A DNA stretch of 64,000 nt from Streptomyces sp. NBC_00620 (GCF_026341825.1 NZ_JAPENY010000001.1:682001-746000), one strand, 5' to 3'; shown: positions 45,378 to 54,159, counted from the first letter of the stretch. Notes: a model not told the origin generated them from the letters alone. Program-made: numbers and translations.

Positions 45378-45429
45378 TTGACGTTTTCCATTGACGTATT
45401 CCGTTGACGTTTTCTGTTGACGTTTTCTA
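45378..45429 (+). repeat. Four 13-base tandem repeats beginning TTGACG before the PGRP amidase gene
   Basis: TTGACGTTTTCCA, TTGACGTATTCCG, TTGACGTTTTCTG and TTGACGTTTTCTA follow each other without gap, ending four bases before the annotated GTG. TTGACG is close to a -35 consensus, so the array may be a regulator binding site or a stack of -35 elements. The rest of the 160-base gap has only a weak hairpin (CCACCC/GGGTGG near 45323). Confidence 0.85.
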
Positions 45430-45432
45430 GGG

Positions 45433-48177
45433 GTGGGGCAGTTGAGTCGCAGGACGACCCATGCGTACAAGCCGCTGAGTCTGAAGCGGAGAGCATGGCT
45501 GACGATAGGTGCGGTCGTACTGGGAGGGGCGGGAGTCGTCACGTACGCCGCGGCGAATCCGTCGGGGCCCGCTGGCGACAAGACCGCCGGTTCCCGCAAG
45601 CCTGCCGTGCACACCGTGAAGCTCAAGGACGAGGGCGCCGGCCGAAAGGGCCTGGACAAGCAGGGCACCGACCGGTTCAACGCGGTGATGCTGACCTGGA
45701 GCGACCCGGGGGCGAAGCCGAAGGGCACCCCCGAGGTGCGTTACCGCGAGCGGGAGAGCGGCACCTGGTCGGGCTGGCAGAAGCTGCCGGACGACCCGTT
45801 CTCCGCCGACGGCGAAGAGGCCGAACACGCCGGGACACGCGGCGGCACCGCGTCCCTGTGGACCGGCGACGCGGACGGCGTCGAGGTGCGGGTGGTCGGC
45901 GCGGACGGCACCGAGGCGAAGGGGCAGCCGGCCGGGATGGACGTGCGGCTCCTCGACCCGGGTACGGATCCGGGCACCGGTCCGACGGGCGCGTCCACGA
46001 CGCAGGCCGAGCCCGCCGCGTACGCCTACCCCGCGGAGGAGACCACACCCGCGGCGAGCGACTCGGCGACACCCACGGACTCGGCGACTCCGACGGACAC
46101 GGGTACGGGCACGGGTACGCCTGCGCCCACTGACTCGACGACCCCGACGGACACGGTGACGCCGACCCCGACGGACACCATCTCCCCCACGCCGTCTCCC
46201 ACGCCCACCCCCACCCCAACCAACACCGTCCCGGCGCCCCGCCCCTCAACGGTCGTCAAGCCCCCGATCATCACCCAGTCCCAGTGGGGCGCCTCCACCG
46301 CCTACGACGGCACCCCCACCTACGGCACCGAGATCAAGGCAGCCGTCATCCACCACACCGGCGTGGACAGCGACAACAAACTCTCCTGCGCGCAGTCCCG
46401 CGCCCGCCTGCGCACCATCCAGCAGGAGCACTTCTCCCGCGGCTACTACGACATCGGCTACAACTTCCTCGTCGACAGGTGCGGCCAGATCTTCGAGGGC
46501 CGCAGCGGCGGCATGGACCTGCCCGTGGTCGGCGCGCACGACGTCGGCTTCAACACGAACACGGTCGGCATCTCCTACCTCGGCAACTACGAGAGCGCCC
46601 AGCCGAGCCGCGCAGGGCTCGACGCCATCGCCCGGATCGTCGCCTGGAAGTTCGGGATGTACGGCATCGACCCGACCGGCAAGGTGACGCTGACGTCCGG
46701 CGTCGATGCCGGGGTCGACGGCAACAAGGTCGCGAAGGGGCAGTCGGTCACCCTGCCGCGCGTCTTCGGCCACCGTGACACCAACGCCACGGCCTGCCCC
46801 GGCGCCAACCTCTACAAGAAGCTCTCCCAGATCGCCACCCTGGCCAAGCTCCCCGGCGTCTCGCACGCCCTCGCCACGACCGACTACGACCGCGACGGCG
46901 TCAGCGACCTCGTCGCCGGTACGCCGACAGCAGGCGGCGGCATCGTCACCGTGGTCCCCGGCGGTCTCGACGGCCCGGTCGCGGCCTCGAAGCGGACGCT
47001 CACGCAGAACAGCGCCGGCGTCCCCGGCACCTCCGAGACCGGTGACGGCTTCGGCGCCGCGACCGCCTGGGGCGACGTCAACGGCGACGGCTACGCGGAC
47101 CTCGCGGTCGGCTCCCCCGGCGAGGACGACACCAGCGGCAACGCGGACCGCGGCTCGGTCACCGTCCTGTACGGCCCCGCCCTCAACTCCGGTTTCTCGT
47201 ACGCCACTTCGACGGTGACAGCGGCCGGCGCGAAGCTCGGAGCGGCCGTCGCGGTCGCCGACTTCAACGCCGACGGCAAGGCGGACGTGTTCGCCGCGGG
47301 CACCGGCAGGGGCGGCAACTGGAACGCCCGCCTCACCGGCGGCGCGACCCAGACCGGCACCCTCACCACCTCGACGAGCGCGATCGCGTACGCCGATGCC
47401 GCGACCGGCGACTTCAACCGGGACGGCTACGCGGACGTGGCCCTCAACTACCGTGACGCGGGCGGCATCGGCCGCGTCACCTGGTTCAAGGGCGGCGCGT
47501 CCGGCCTGACGAAGGTGTCCGTCATCAGCGTCAGGGGCGGCCGCTCGATCGCCGCGGGCGACGTGAACGGCAACGGCTACGACGACATCGTCATCGGCCA
47601 GCCGTCCGCCACCGAGTCCGGCGGAAGGGCGGGCGGCCAGGTCACCATGGTCCCCGGCACCGCGACCGGCTTCACCACCACCGGAATGACCGTCATCCAC
47701 CAGGACACGACCGGCGTTCCGGGCGGCGACGAGTCCGGCGACGCCTTCGGCAGCTCGGTCTCGACCGGCGACTACAACGCCGACGGCTACGCGGACGTCC
47801 TCACCGGCGCCCCCGGCGAGGACCTCGCCCGCGACGGCGTCAACCGCGCCAACGCGGGCACGGTGACCCTCGTCAAGGGCACCTCCGCCGGCCTCACCGG
47901 CTCCGGCTCGGTCTCCGTCTCGCAGGACACCACCGGCGTCCCCGGCGCCACGGAGACCAACGACAAGCTGGGCTCGGCCGTCTCCCTCACCGACCTGTCC
48001 GGGTACGGCCGCGCCGACCTCACACTCGGCGCCGAGGGCGAGGACGCGAACAACGGCATCCTCATGTACGTCCCGAGCAACAGCACCGGCCTCGGCCTGT
48101 CCACGACGGCGATCCTGAGCAGGACCCCGCTGGGTACGCCCACGGGCGCCCGCCTCGGCCAGGTGGTCGCACCGTAG
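45433..48177 (+). CDS. Secreted PGRP-type N-acetylmuramoyl-L-alanine amidase with FG-GAP repeats
   Basis: A 914-residue exported enzyme. A positively charged start and hydrophobic stretch (AWLTIGAVVLGGAGVVTYA, about 21-39) act as signal anchor. A domain of about 130 residues and a Thr/Pro-rich linker (about 200-270) follow. The peptidoglycan-recognition amidase domain (about 277-440) shows WGAS, VIHHTGVDS, FLVDRCGQIFEGR, GHRDTNATACPG with zinc His, His and Cys ligands. Residues about 455-914 are FG-GAP/VCBS-like repeats with Ca-binding DxNxDG loops (GDVNGDGYADL, ADFNADGKAD, GDFNRDGYAD, GDYNADGYAD), predicted beta-propeller. It may cleave the lactam-type stem bond in the wall. Start GTG 45433 lacks a spaced ribosome-binding site; TTG 45442 with GGGGTGGGG is possible. 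Confidence 0.9.
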   Translation: MGQLSRRTTHAYKPLSLKRRAWLTIGAVVLGGAGVVTYAAANPSGPAGDKTAGSRKPAVHTVKLKDEGAGRKGLDKQGTDRFNAVMLTWSDPGAKPKGTPEVRYRERESGTWSGWQKLPDDPFSADGEEAEHAGTRGGTASLWTGDADGVEVRVVGADGTEAKGQPAGMDVRLLDPGTDPGTGPTGASTTQAEPAAYAYPAEETTPAASDSATPTDSATPTDTGTGTGTPAPTDSTTPTDTVTPTPTDTISPTPSPTPTPTPTNTVPAPRPSTVVKPPIITQSQWGASTAYDGTPTYGTEIKAAVIHHTGVDSDNKLSCAQSRARLRTIQQEHFSRGYYDIGYNFLVDRCGQIFEGRSGGMDLPVVGAHDVGFNTNTVGISYLGNYESAQPSRAGLDAIARIVAWKFGMYGIDPTGKVTLTSGVDAGVDGNKVAKGQSVTLPRVFGHRDTNATACPGANLYKKLSQIATLAKLPGVSHALATTDYDRDGVSDLVAGTPTAGGGIVTVVPGGLDGPVAASKRTLTQNSAGVPGTSETGDGFGAATAWGDVNGDGYADLAVGSPGEDDTSGNADRGSVTVLYGPALNSGFSYATSTVTAAGAKLGAAVAVADFNADGKADVFAAGTGRGGNWNARLTGGATQTGTLTTSTSAIAYADAATGDFNRDGYADVALNYRDAGGIGRVTWFKGGASGLTKVSVISVRGGRSIAAGDVNGNGYDDIVIGQPSATESGGRAGGQVTMVPGTATGFTTTGMTVIHQDTTGVPGGDESGDAFGSSVSTGDYNADGYADVLTGAPGEDLARDGVNRANAGTVTLVKGTSAGLTGSGSVSVSQDTTGVPGATETNDKLGSAVSLTDLSGYGRADLTLGAEGEDANNGILMYVPSNSTGLGLSTTAILSRTPLGTPTGARLGQVVAP

Positions 48178-48185
48178 ACCCGACC

Positions 48186-48217
48186 TCCGCGGCGGCGGGC
48201 GCTTCCGCCGCCGCGGA
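48186..48217 (+). terminator. Terminator after the PGRP amidase gene
   Basis: Thirteen-base perfect arms TCCGCGGCGGCGG and CCGCCGCCGCGGA with a GCGCTT loop, nine bases past the stop. It is followed by two copies of a CATCGGCCATCGCxGGCCGG direct repeat (about 48222 and 48247). Confidence 0.75.
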
Positions 48218-48274
48218 CGGTCATCGGCCATCGCCGGCCGGGTCACATCGGCCATCGCAGGCCGGCTCGCGGGC

Positions 48275-48655
48275 TCAGCGCGTGGCCTCCCGGCACAGCA
48301 GCCGCAGCGACCCGTCGCCCGCGTAACAGCGGCGGGCCTCGTCGATCGGGTCCCACAACCGCCCGTCGGGCGTACGTATCCAGTGGTCGCCGCCCGTCTC
48401 CCACCACTCCGCCCCCGTGCACCGGGCGACGACCTCACCGCCGTACGCCCCGAAGCCGCGCAGCACCGTCTCGACGGCGGCGTACGGCGCTCCCTCCCTG
48501 CGTATCTCCTCGATCAGCCGGTCGACGCGCCACAGGCTCTGCGCGGAGTAGTCGAGGCGCAGCCGCGCCCCCTCGCGCATCGTCGCGACCGCGTCCGCCG
48601 CCCAGCGAATGGGCTTCGTCGCAGCTTGGGGCCGGGTTGCTCGAGTTGCGTTCAC
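48275..48655 (-). CDS. Conserved hypothetical protein (paralogue of 42374-42793)
   Basis: A 126-residue soluble protein of unknown function. LDYSAQSLWRVDRLIEEIRREG, VLRGFGAYGGEVVARCTGAEWWE and TPDGRLWDPIDEARRCY align with the product at 42374. GTG 48655 was chosen because it has GGAGGG upstream and leaves a paralogue-like N-terminus; the frame can be extended by 29 residues. The pair flanks the vapBC, immunity-like and amidase genes. Confidence 0.7.
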   Translation of the reverse strand: MNATRATRPQAATKPIRWAADAVATMREGARLRLDYSAQSLWRVDRLIEEIRREGAPYAAVETVLRGFGAYGGEVVARCTGAEWWETGGDHWIRTPDGRLWDPIDEARRCYAGDGSLRLLCREATR

Positions 48656-48827
48656 ACTCGGAAGAGCGCCCTCCGAACGGAATTCGTCACGCGGATCCAG
48701 CGACTCCCCGACACGGGTGCGGGATCGCCCCACGGTGCCCACAGCGCCCGCAGGACGGGCACAGGACTCTCGCAGCGAGCGGGTTTACGAGGCGGAGGGC
48801 GTCGTACGGACCACCCGGTCAGGCCGC

Positions 48828-49415
48828 CTACGCCCGCCCCCGCGCCCGGCGCGACACCACCGCCCGCAACACCCGCCGCCCCTCCGTCGACTGGCCCAGG
48901 ACGAGCCGCAGGCCGCCCGCGCCCCGGTCCGCGAGCAGCTCCAGGATGGCGATCTGGCGCCGGAGTTCGGCGGCGACGAGCGGTGACATGCCGTCGGTAC
49001 GACCCTCGCGACGGGCTTCTACCGAGGAGGTGCCGTCGGCGGCGATGTCGAGGAGCTCGTGTATCCGCAGGGCCGCCACGGAACAGGCGTCGGCCCACGC
49101 CCGCAGGGCATCGAGGGAGGAGTCGAGCGGAACGGTCGCGAGCATGCGGCGGACGAGGAACGCGGCTTGGTCGTCGGGCGAGGCACCGGAGGTAGAGCCG
49201 ACGTCGGCGTCGGAGTCCCCCGGCTCGCCCAGATCTGCCCGCGCCTTCTCGACCCGCTCCCCCCAAGCCTCCCCATCCACCAGGCTCGTCCACAGGGGCC
49301 GCAGCACATCGTCGTCATCGCCGCCCAGCAAGGGAACGCACCGGTCCAAACAAGCCAGCCCGCTCGCCGCCAGCCCACGCTCGTCGGCCAGAGCAATCAG
49401 TTCCACCAGGCTCAT
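48828..49415 (-). CDS. Conserved hypothetical protein
   Basis: A 195-residue soluble protein with many Ala and Leu and no membrane segment. The start MSLVELIALADERGLAASGLACLDRCVPLLGG is plausible, and GAGGCGCG lies upstream. Helical segments such as LVAAELRRQIAILELLADRGAGGLRLVLGQ fill the end. I do not recognise a family. It is separated by about 170 bases from the paralogue gene and by 120 from the next, all on the minus strand. Confidence 0.7.
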   Translation of the reverse strand: MSLVELIALADERGLAASGLACLDRCVPLLGGDDDDVLRPLWTSLVDGEAWGERVEKARADLGEPGDSDADVGSTSGASPDDQAAFLVRRMLATVPLDSSLDALRAWADACSVAALRIHELLDIAADGTSSVEARREGRTDGMSPLVAAELRRQIAILELLADRGAGGLRLVLGQSTEGRRVLRAVVSRRARGRA

Positions 49416-49538
49416 CGCGCCTCCCTCGACCTACTCGAACTCCGCGAACACCAGGACAGGGCGCCTGTTTCTAACGGAGCCCGCACCTCCCCTTACTGCG
49501 TGCGACAGACCGGGAGTGTCACAGGAGCTGAAAGAAGC

Positions 49539-50042
49539 TCACAGAGGTACGACGCCGAGCCGGTCCAGGAACCTGAATAGCAGGTTTTCGGCCAACAGGT
49601 CGGGATTCGCGGTCAGTACGTCGAGCAGCGGCCCGGCGACCACCGTGTGCCCGGCTTCGGCGGCCCAGGCGACGGCCCGTTCGGCGGCGTCGGCCGGCTC
49701 CAGGAAGTAGTCGTCGACGGTGAGCCCCTCCTCACCCGCCCCCAGGTACCCGGCCATCGCGGCCCGCGCCAGGCACGTCGTCCACGCGCCGCTCTCCGGC
49801 GCGGCCGCCTCGACGACCACGCAGTCGCTGTCCATGACGTACCCGAACAGCGCGGGCGCCCCGGTCTCCCGGGCGAGCGTGTTCATGCTCCCGACGTCCC
49901 CGTCACCGCTCGGGTACTCCCACACCTGCCAGCCGCCGGGCGCCATGGCCTGCAGGACCATGCCCGGCGCCCCCGCCAACGCGTCCAGCTCCGCGAGCGG
50001 TTGCTCGCTCCTGCCCACGACGTAGTACCCCCAGTAGCCCAT
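49539..50042 (-). CDS. Conserved hypothetical protein
   Basis: A 167-residue soluble protein opening MGYWGYYVVGRSEQPLAELDALAG, then WQVWEYPSGDGDVG, LFGYVMDSDCVVVEAAAPESGAWTTCLARAAMAGYL and a C-terminal LLDVLTANPDLLAENLLFRFLDRLGVVPL. The pattern of short strands and an acidic end is like small immunity-type or regulatory proteins, but no family is recognised. Start ATG follows GGGGGGACGGG, a usable ribosome-binding site. Confidence 0.75.
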   Translation of the reverse strand: MGYWGYYVVGRSEQPLAELDALAGAPGMVLQAMAPGGWQVWEYPSGDGDVGSMNTLARETGAPALFGYVMDSDCVVVEAAAPESGAWTTCLARAAMAGYLGAGEEGLTVDDYFLEPADAAERAVAWAAEAGHTVVAGPLLDVLTANPDLLAENLLFRFLDRLGVVPL

Positions 50043-50133
50043 TCCCGTCCCCCCGGCGTCTCGGTTCGGCTCGGGCCGAATACACCACAGGCGTACGGGA
50101 GTTCGCTACCTAATCGGGCAATCCGCCCCGCGG

Positions 50134-50976
50134 TCAGATGCCGACCGGTAGGGGGCCCTGGCCCTGGTGCGCCTTCTCGTTCTGCATCCGCGTCAGCCGC
50201 AGCACGACGAGGATCGCGAGCACGGCCGCCGCGATGTCCATGACGTCGGCCAGCATGATCTGGCTGGTCGCGTCCTGGATCTCCTGGGGCGTCTCGGCGT
50301 TGCGGTACGAGGTGGACCCGGCCCGGTCCGCGATCAGCGAGATGATCCACAGCGTCCACCAGGCGTTGACCAGCCCGTGCGAACCGCGGGAGCCCACGGG
50401 GGTGCTCGCATCCCAGATGTCCAGCATGACCCGGCGCGGGAACCACAGGTTCACGATCGGTACGAACCAGCCCCAGATCACCCAGGCGCGCCTCTTGCTG
50501 TGCCCGAACGGGTTGAACACCTCGGCGTTGACCCTCATCCGCTGGAACCAGATGAGGTAGACGACGATGGCTGCGACGAGGGAGGTCGTCTGCATGTACC
50601 CGGCCACGGCGTAGACCGTGTCCGCGTGTTCGGCCTCCCGCTGGACGGCATCGCTGTAGTCGCCGTCCACGATGAAGCCCGTCACGTCGTACATCTTGAG
50701 GTCTGCCCAGACCGCGAAGAGGTCCGTGGCGATGACAAGGCCGAGGAGTATGGCGACGGACTTGCCGAGGCCGACCGGCGAACGCAGCCAGGCGGGGCCG
50801 TGCGGCAGAGTCATCGGACCCGTCGGCAGGGGTGGCGCCGCGGGCAGTGGCGCGGGCACGGGACCACCGGCGGGCGCGGGCACACCGGCGGACACCGACG
50901 CCGCCTCATCGGCGCAGTCGGCGCACAGGCCTTCTGACGTCGACGCCGTGGCGAAGTAACACTTCTTGCAGAACAT
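50134..50976 (-). CDS. DUF4328 membrane protein with N-terminal zinc ribbon
   Basis: A 280-residue protein. It starts with a tiny zinc ribbon MFCKKCYFATASTSEGLCADC, followed by a Pro/Ala-rich linker, then four or five membrane helices. WFQRMRVNAEVFNPFGHSKRRAWVIWGWFVPIVNLWFPRRVMLDIWDAS near the middle matches the DUF4328 family consensus (WxPixNLWxPxxxxxdiW). Function is unknown. The ATG follows GGGGATTCCC; upstream frame is unlikely. Confidence 0.85.
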   Translation of the reverse strand: MFCKKCYFATASTSEGLCADCADEAASVSAGVPAPAGGPVPAPLPAAPPLPTGPMTLPHGPAWLRSPVGLGKSVAILLGLVIATDLFAVWADLKMYDVTGFIVDGDYSDAVQREAEHADTVYAVAGYMQTTSLVAAIVVYLIWFQRMRVNAEVFNPFGHSKRRAWVIWGWFVPIVNLWFPRRVMLDIWDASTPVGSRGSHGLVNAWWTLWIISLIADRAGSTSYRNAETPQEIQDATSQIMLADVMDIAAAVLAILVVLRLTRMQNEKAHQGQGPLPVGI

Positions 50977-51147
50977 GGGAATCCCCCGAATCACCGGCAC
51001 AGGAACCGTGCCGACAGAACCGTGCCGACAGCCCTGCCGACACAAGAAGCGGGCGTGCCCCTCCCAAGGGCACACCCGGCAATCGACTGCATGTATCGAA
51101 TACGCAAGCGGAAGATACGGTTCGCCCTGCCCGTACGTCCAGCCGAT

Positions 51148-52797
51148 TCAGCCCAGCCGGTCCGCCAGCTTCTTGAAGTCCGCCCAGGACAGCGCGGGTT
51201 TGCCGGGATCCCACAGCTTCTGGACCGTCGCACGCAACGGCATCCTGATCCCCGCCGCCACCTGGTCCTGGGTCTGCGAGCCCGCGAGATCGCACCACAC
51301 CGCGAAACTCCCGCCGAGGATCTGCCCGTCGTACTTCGCGGGGACCGGCGTCGTTCCGCGCACCACGAGCGGGGTCCACTGCTCGTAGATGCGCTGCCCG
51401 GTCGGGTAGACGAAGGTCTGCGGCTCGCCGAGGACGTAATAGAGGTACTCGTCGTTGTAGTTGATCAACTCGCGCCCCGCGCTGAGGTATTCGACGGGTT
51501 TGCGCGCACCGATCTCCTTGCCCGTCCAGTACGCCACCTGCAGATCGCTGTCGGCCTGCACCTGGCCCCCGGGGAAGAACCCGTCGTTCCAGGCCCGCAG
51601 CGTCCGGTCGTGCCCGCGCATCACCTCGGCGCGGTCGTTGAGCCACCCGGTCGCGAGGTCGGCGATGCCGGCGCCCGCGCCGTAGGTGTTCACGGCCGCG
51701 GTGGCCAGCTGCGGGTAGGAGGCCGCGGGGTTCGCGACCGTCAGCGCCCGGTACTCGTCGCCGCCGAGGTGCCAGTAGGCGCCGGGGAAGAGACCGGCGT
51801 ACTCGTTCAGCAGCTCGTCGACGAGGTCCGCGGACGCCTGCTGGGAGATGTCCAGAGAGCCCTGCGAGGCGACGCCCTGCGCGTTGCGCAACTGGAGGTC
51901 GGGGTGCGCGGCGAGGACCGCGCCCAGGTGACCGGGCGAGTCGATCTCGGGGACGACGGTGATGTGCCGGCTCGCGGCGAGGTCGAGGATCTCGCGGATC
52001 TGCGCCTTGGTGAGGTGCTCCTTCGACACGATCTCCGGGTGCGTGTCGGACTCGATGCGGAAGCCCTGGTCGTCGGAGAAGTGCAGGCCGAGCTGGTTGA
52101 ACTTCAGGTCTCCCAGCTCCCGGACCCGGTCCTCGATCCAGTCCGCCGTGAAGTGCTTGCGCGCGATGTCCAGCATCAACCCGCGCTGCGGCTTCGCGGG
52201 CCGGTCGCGTACGACGCCCTCGGGCGCCGTGCCGCCGCCGTTCACCTCCTGCTTGAGCGTGCGCGTGCCGTAGAAGACGCCCGCGTCGCCGGGGGCGGTG
52301 ATCGTCACCCGACCGTTCTTGACGGTCAGGGTGTACGACTCCACGCCCGAGGTTCCGTCGTCGAGGCCCAACTCGACGTCCCCGGACCGGGGTTCCGTCT
52401 CCCCCGCGTACGACATCTTGAGCTCTCCGGCGAGCAGCCGGCCCTCGTCGGCGAGGTCACTGTCGGCGACGACCACGCGGGCGCCGGTGGCGGGGCGCCA
52501 GCCGGGGCCCCTGGCGGGGGTGTGTTCGCGTACGGCGGGGATGGTGCGGGGGGTCTGGGACAGGGGGTACGTCCGTGTCGGCGAGGGAGAGGCGCTGGTG
52601 GGCGCCGTCGGCCCGACGCTGGACGCGCTCACCGACGTACCGCCCGTCGGCACCTGCGCCCCCGCCGGCTCGCCACTGTCCCCGGCGGGCCAGAACGCGA
52701 CGGTGAGCGCGGCGGCCCCGGCCACGACGACTCCCCCGCCCGCCACCAGAACCCACCCAGTCCCCCGCACCGGCGCACGCCGCCGACCGGGGCTCAC
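51148..52797 (-). CDS. Beta-N-acetylhexosaminidase (GH20)
   Basis: Secreted or membrane-anchored hexosaminidase (549 residues) releasing terminal GlcNAc/GalNAc from chitin oligomers or wall fragments. A signal anchor GWVLVAGGGVVVAGAAALTVAFW lies at about 14-36, followed by a Ser/Pro/Thr linker and a Glyco_hydro_20b-like domain (about 85-190). The catalytic barrel has GLMLDIARKHFTADWI, KFNQLGLHFSDDQGFRIES, TVVPEIDSPGHLGAVL, YWHLGGDEY with the adjacent Asp-Glu pair and LRAWNDGFFPGG. It probably acts with the PGRP amidase on wall or chitin debris. Confidence 0.92.
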   Translation of the reverse strand: MSPGRRRAPVRGTGWVLVAGGGVVVAGAAALTVAFWPAGDSGEPAGAQVPTGGTSVSASSVGPTAPTSASPSPTRTYPLSQTPRTIPAVREHTPARGPGWRPATGARVVVADSDLADEGRLLAGELKMSYAGETEPRSGDVELGLDDGTSGVESYTLTVKNGRVTITAPGDAGVFYGTRTLKQEVNGGGTAPEGVVRDRPAKPQRGLMLDIARKHFTADWIEDRVRELGDLKFNQLGLHFSDDQGFRIESDTHPEIVSKEHLTKAQIREILDLAASRHITVVPEIDSPGHLGAVLAAHPDLQLRNAQGVASQGSLDISQQASADLVDELLNEYAGLFPGAYWHLGGDEYRALTVANPAASYPQLATAAVNTYGAGAGIADLATGWLNDRAEVMRGHDRTLRAWNDGFFPGGQVQADSDLQVAYWTGKEIGARKPVEYLSAGRELINYNDEYLYYVLGEPQTFVYPTGQRIYEQWTPLVVRGTTPVPAKYDGQILGGSFAVWCDLAGSQTQDQVAAGIRMPLRATVQKLWDPGKPALSWADFKKLADRLG

Positions 52798-52841
52798 GGG
52801 GCGACGCTCCGCAGGGCGCCGACTCCGGCGACGGCCGGGAG

Positions 52842-53027
52842 TTTTTCGCCCCCTCCGCCCCTACCCGTCCCTTGTTCCTGGGGGCTCCGCCCCCAGACCC
52901 CCGTATCGGCCTGAACGGCCTCGTCCTCAAACGCCGGACGGGCTAGAAATAGCCCCTCCGGCGTTTGAGGAGCGGGGTCTGGGGCGGAGCCCCAGGAACG
53001 GGACGGGAAGGGGCGGAGGGGGCGAAA
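52842..53027. repeat. Large nested inverted repeat, Streptomyces-type intergenic element
   Basis: Outer arms of about 55-60 bases (52842-52902 and 52974-53027) pair, e.g. GTTCCTGGGGGCTCCGCCCC against GGGGCGGAGCCCCAGGAAC. Inside, TCCTCAAACGCCGGACGGGCT (52924-52944, shown split) pairs with AGCCCCTCCGGCGTTTGAGGA (52951-52971) with one mismatch and a six-base loop. I remember CTCAAACGCCGGA elements as frequent in Streptomyces intergenic regions. It separates the GH20 start from the next gene and may work as a bidirectional terminator or a repeated element. Confidence 0.85.
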
Positions 53028-53336
53028 ACCCCAACCACCCGCACCCGCACACCCGATCCCCGCCACATCACACATCACGATCCGCATCACGCCGCTCACT
53101 TCGCCACCGAGGTCGCATCGCCAGGTCGTACAGAACCAGTTCGTAAGTCCCCCTCAGTGAACCTAGGCCCCCTTCCCCACCCCAACCGTCCACCACACGT
53201 TCCGAAACACTCCCGTCCGGGTGAAATTCGGGCATCCGTCGGACAGCTCCCGACACTCCTCGATAGCGTGAGCATCACAACTTTCCCTCCTTCCCCTGCC
53301 GAACCACACGTGACATCCGCACGTGACGCCCACCGG

Positions 53337-53993
53337 ATGTCACGCGAATCCCACCGCCGAGGACACACGCTGCCCCCGCACCGTCTCCCCCACCTCCCCG
53401 AGCAGAAGAGCGCGGCGCCGTCCCCGCCCGCCCGCCCGGAGCGGTTCAACACCGCACCCGCCGACACGGTCGAGCGCGCCCTCCTCACCTGCTGCCGCAG
53501 CCTGCGCTGGGCCCACCGCCTGGTCGAGCACCGGCCCTACCCGGATCTGGACGCGCTACTCGCCGCGGCCGACGAGGCGGCGTACGACCTGACGCCCGCC
53601 GACCTCGCCGAGGCGCTGGCCGGCGAGTCGCTCACGCTGCTCCCGGACGGCGCGTACTCCGCCGCCCACACCGCACTGAGCGCCGCGCACGCCGCGTACG
53701 AGAGCCGCTTCGGGCACGTGTTCGTCATCTGCCTGGACGGCTTCGCCCCGGACGAGGCCCTCGACCAGGTGCTCGCCGGAATCCGCTCCCGCCTCGCCAA
53801 CGACCCCGAGGAGGAGCGCGTCCTCGCGGCCGAGGAGCTCAGGCGACTCGCCCGGGGCAGGCTCACCCGCCTTGCAAACATGTTCGAAACGGACAGGGAC
53901 GGCGACGGGGACGGCAGCGGAGACGGCAGCTGGGCCGACATGGGCGAAGAACCCGGAATCGTCGAAACGCATGGATTCCGGGCGGCCCGATAG
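53337..53993 (+). CDS. OHCU decarboxylase-like protein, catalytic motif degenerate
   Basis: A 218-residue protein whose second half resembles 2-oxo-4-hydroxy-4-carboxy-5-ureidoimidazoline decarboxylase: AAYESRFGHVFVICLDGFAPDEALDQVLAGIRSRLANDPEEERVLAAEELRRLARGRLTRL. The catalytic His region of the family (HPxxG after the LAxH segment) is replaced by EALAGESLTLLPDGAYSAAH, so I doubt urate-pathway decarboxylation. ATG 53337 is a guess: GTG 53268 in the same frame is also open, and none has a good ribosome-binding site. It lies just before the sdh operon and is probably transcribed separately. Confidence 0.7.
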   Translation: MSRESHRRGHTLPPHRLPHLPEQKSAAPSPPARPERFNTAPADTVERALLTCCRSLRWAHRLVEHRPYPDLDALLAAADEAAYDLTPADLAEALAGESLTLLPDGAYSAAHTALSAAHAAYESRFGHVFVICLDGFAPDEALDQVLAGIRSRLANDPEEERVLAAEELRRLARGRLTRLANMFETDRDGDGDGSGDGSWADMGEEPGIVETHGFRAAR

Positions 53994-54001
53994 CCCGTAC
54001 G

Positions 54002-54025
54002 TGCCTGTTTGATTGCCTGTTTGAT
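54002..54025 (+). repeat. 12-base tandem duplication upstream of sdhCDAB
   Basis: TGCCTGTTTGAT occurs twice in a row (54002-54013, 54014-54025), about 135 bases before the sdhC start. TACGAT at about 54067-54072 may be the -10. The repeat could be a regulator site for the succinate dehydrogenase operon. Confidence 0.6.
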
Positions 54026-54159
54026 CACACCAGTGGGGCCGCTGTAAGCGTTCCGACAAAGCGTCGCTACGATGGCCAGGGCCGGTGGACCGTACCCGGC
54101 CGGGCCCGTCCGACACCGAAGCCGGCGCGGCCCCAATCCCCGCTCCCGGAGGGTTTTCC

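Noticed and set aside
49059..49580. Plus-strand frame opposite 48828-49415
   Set aside because: Low-complexity, lacks a ribosome-binding site and is antisense to a better supported frame.
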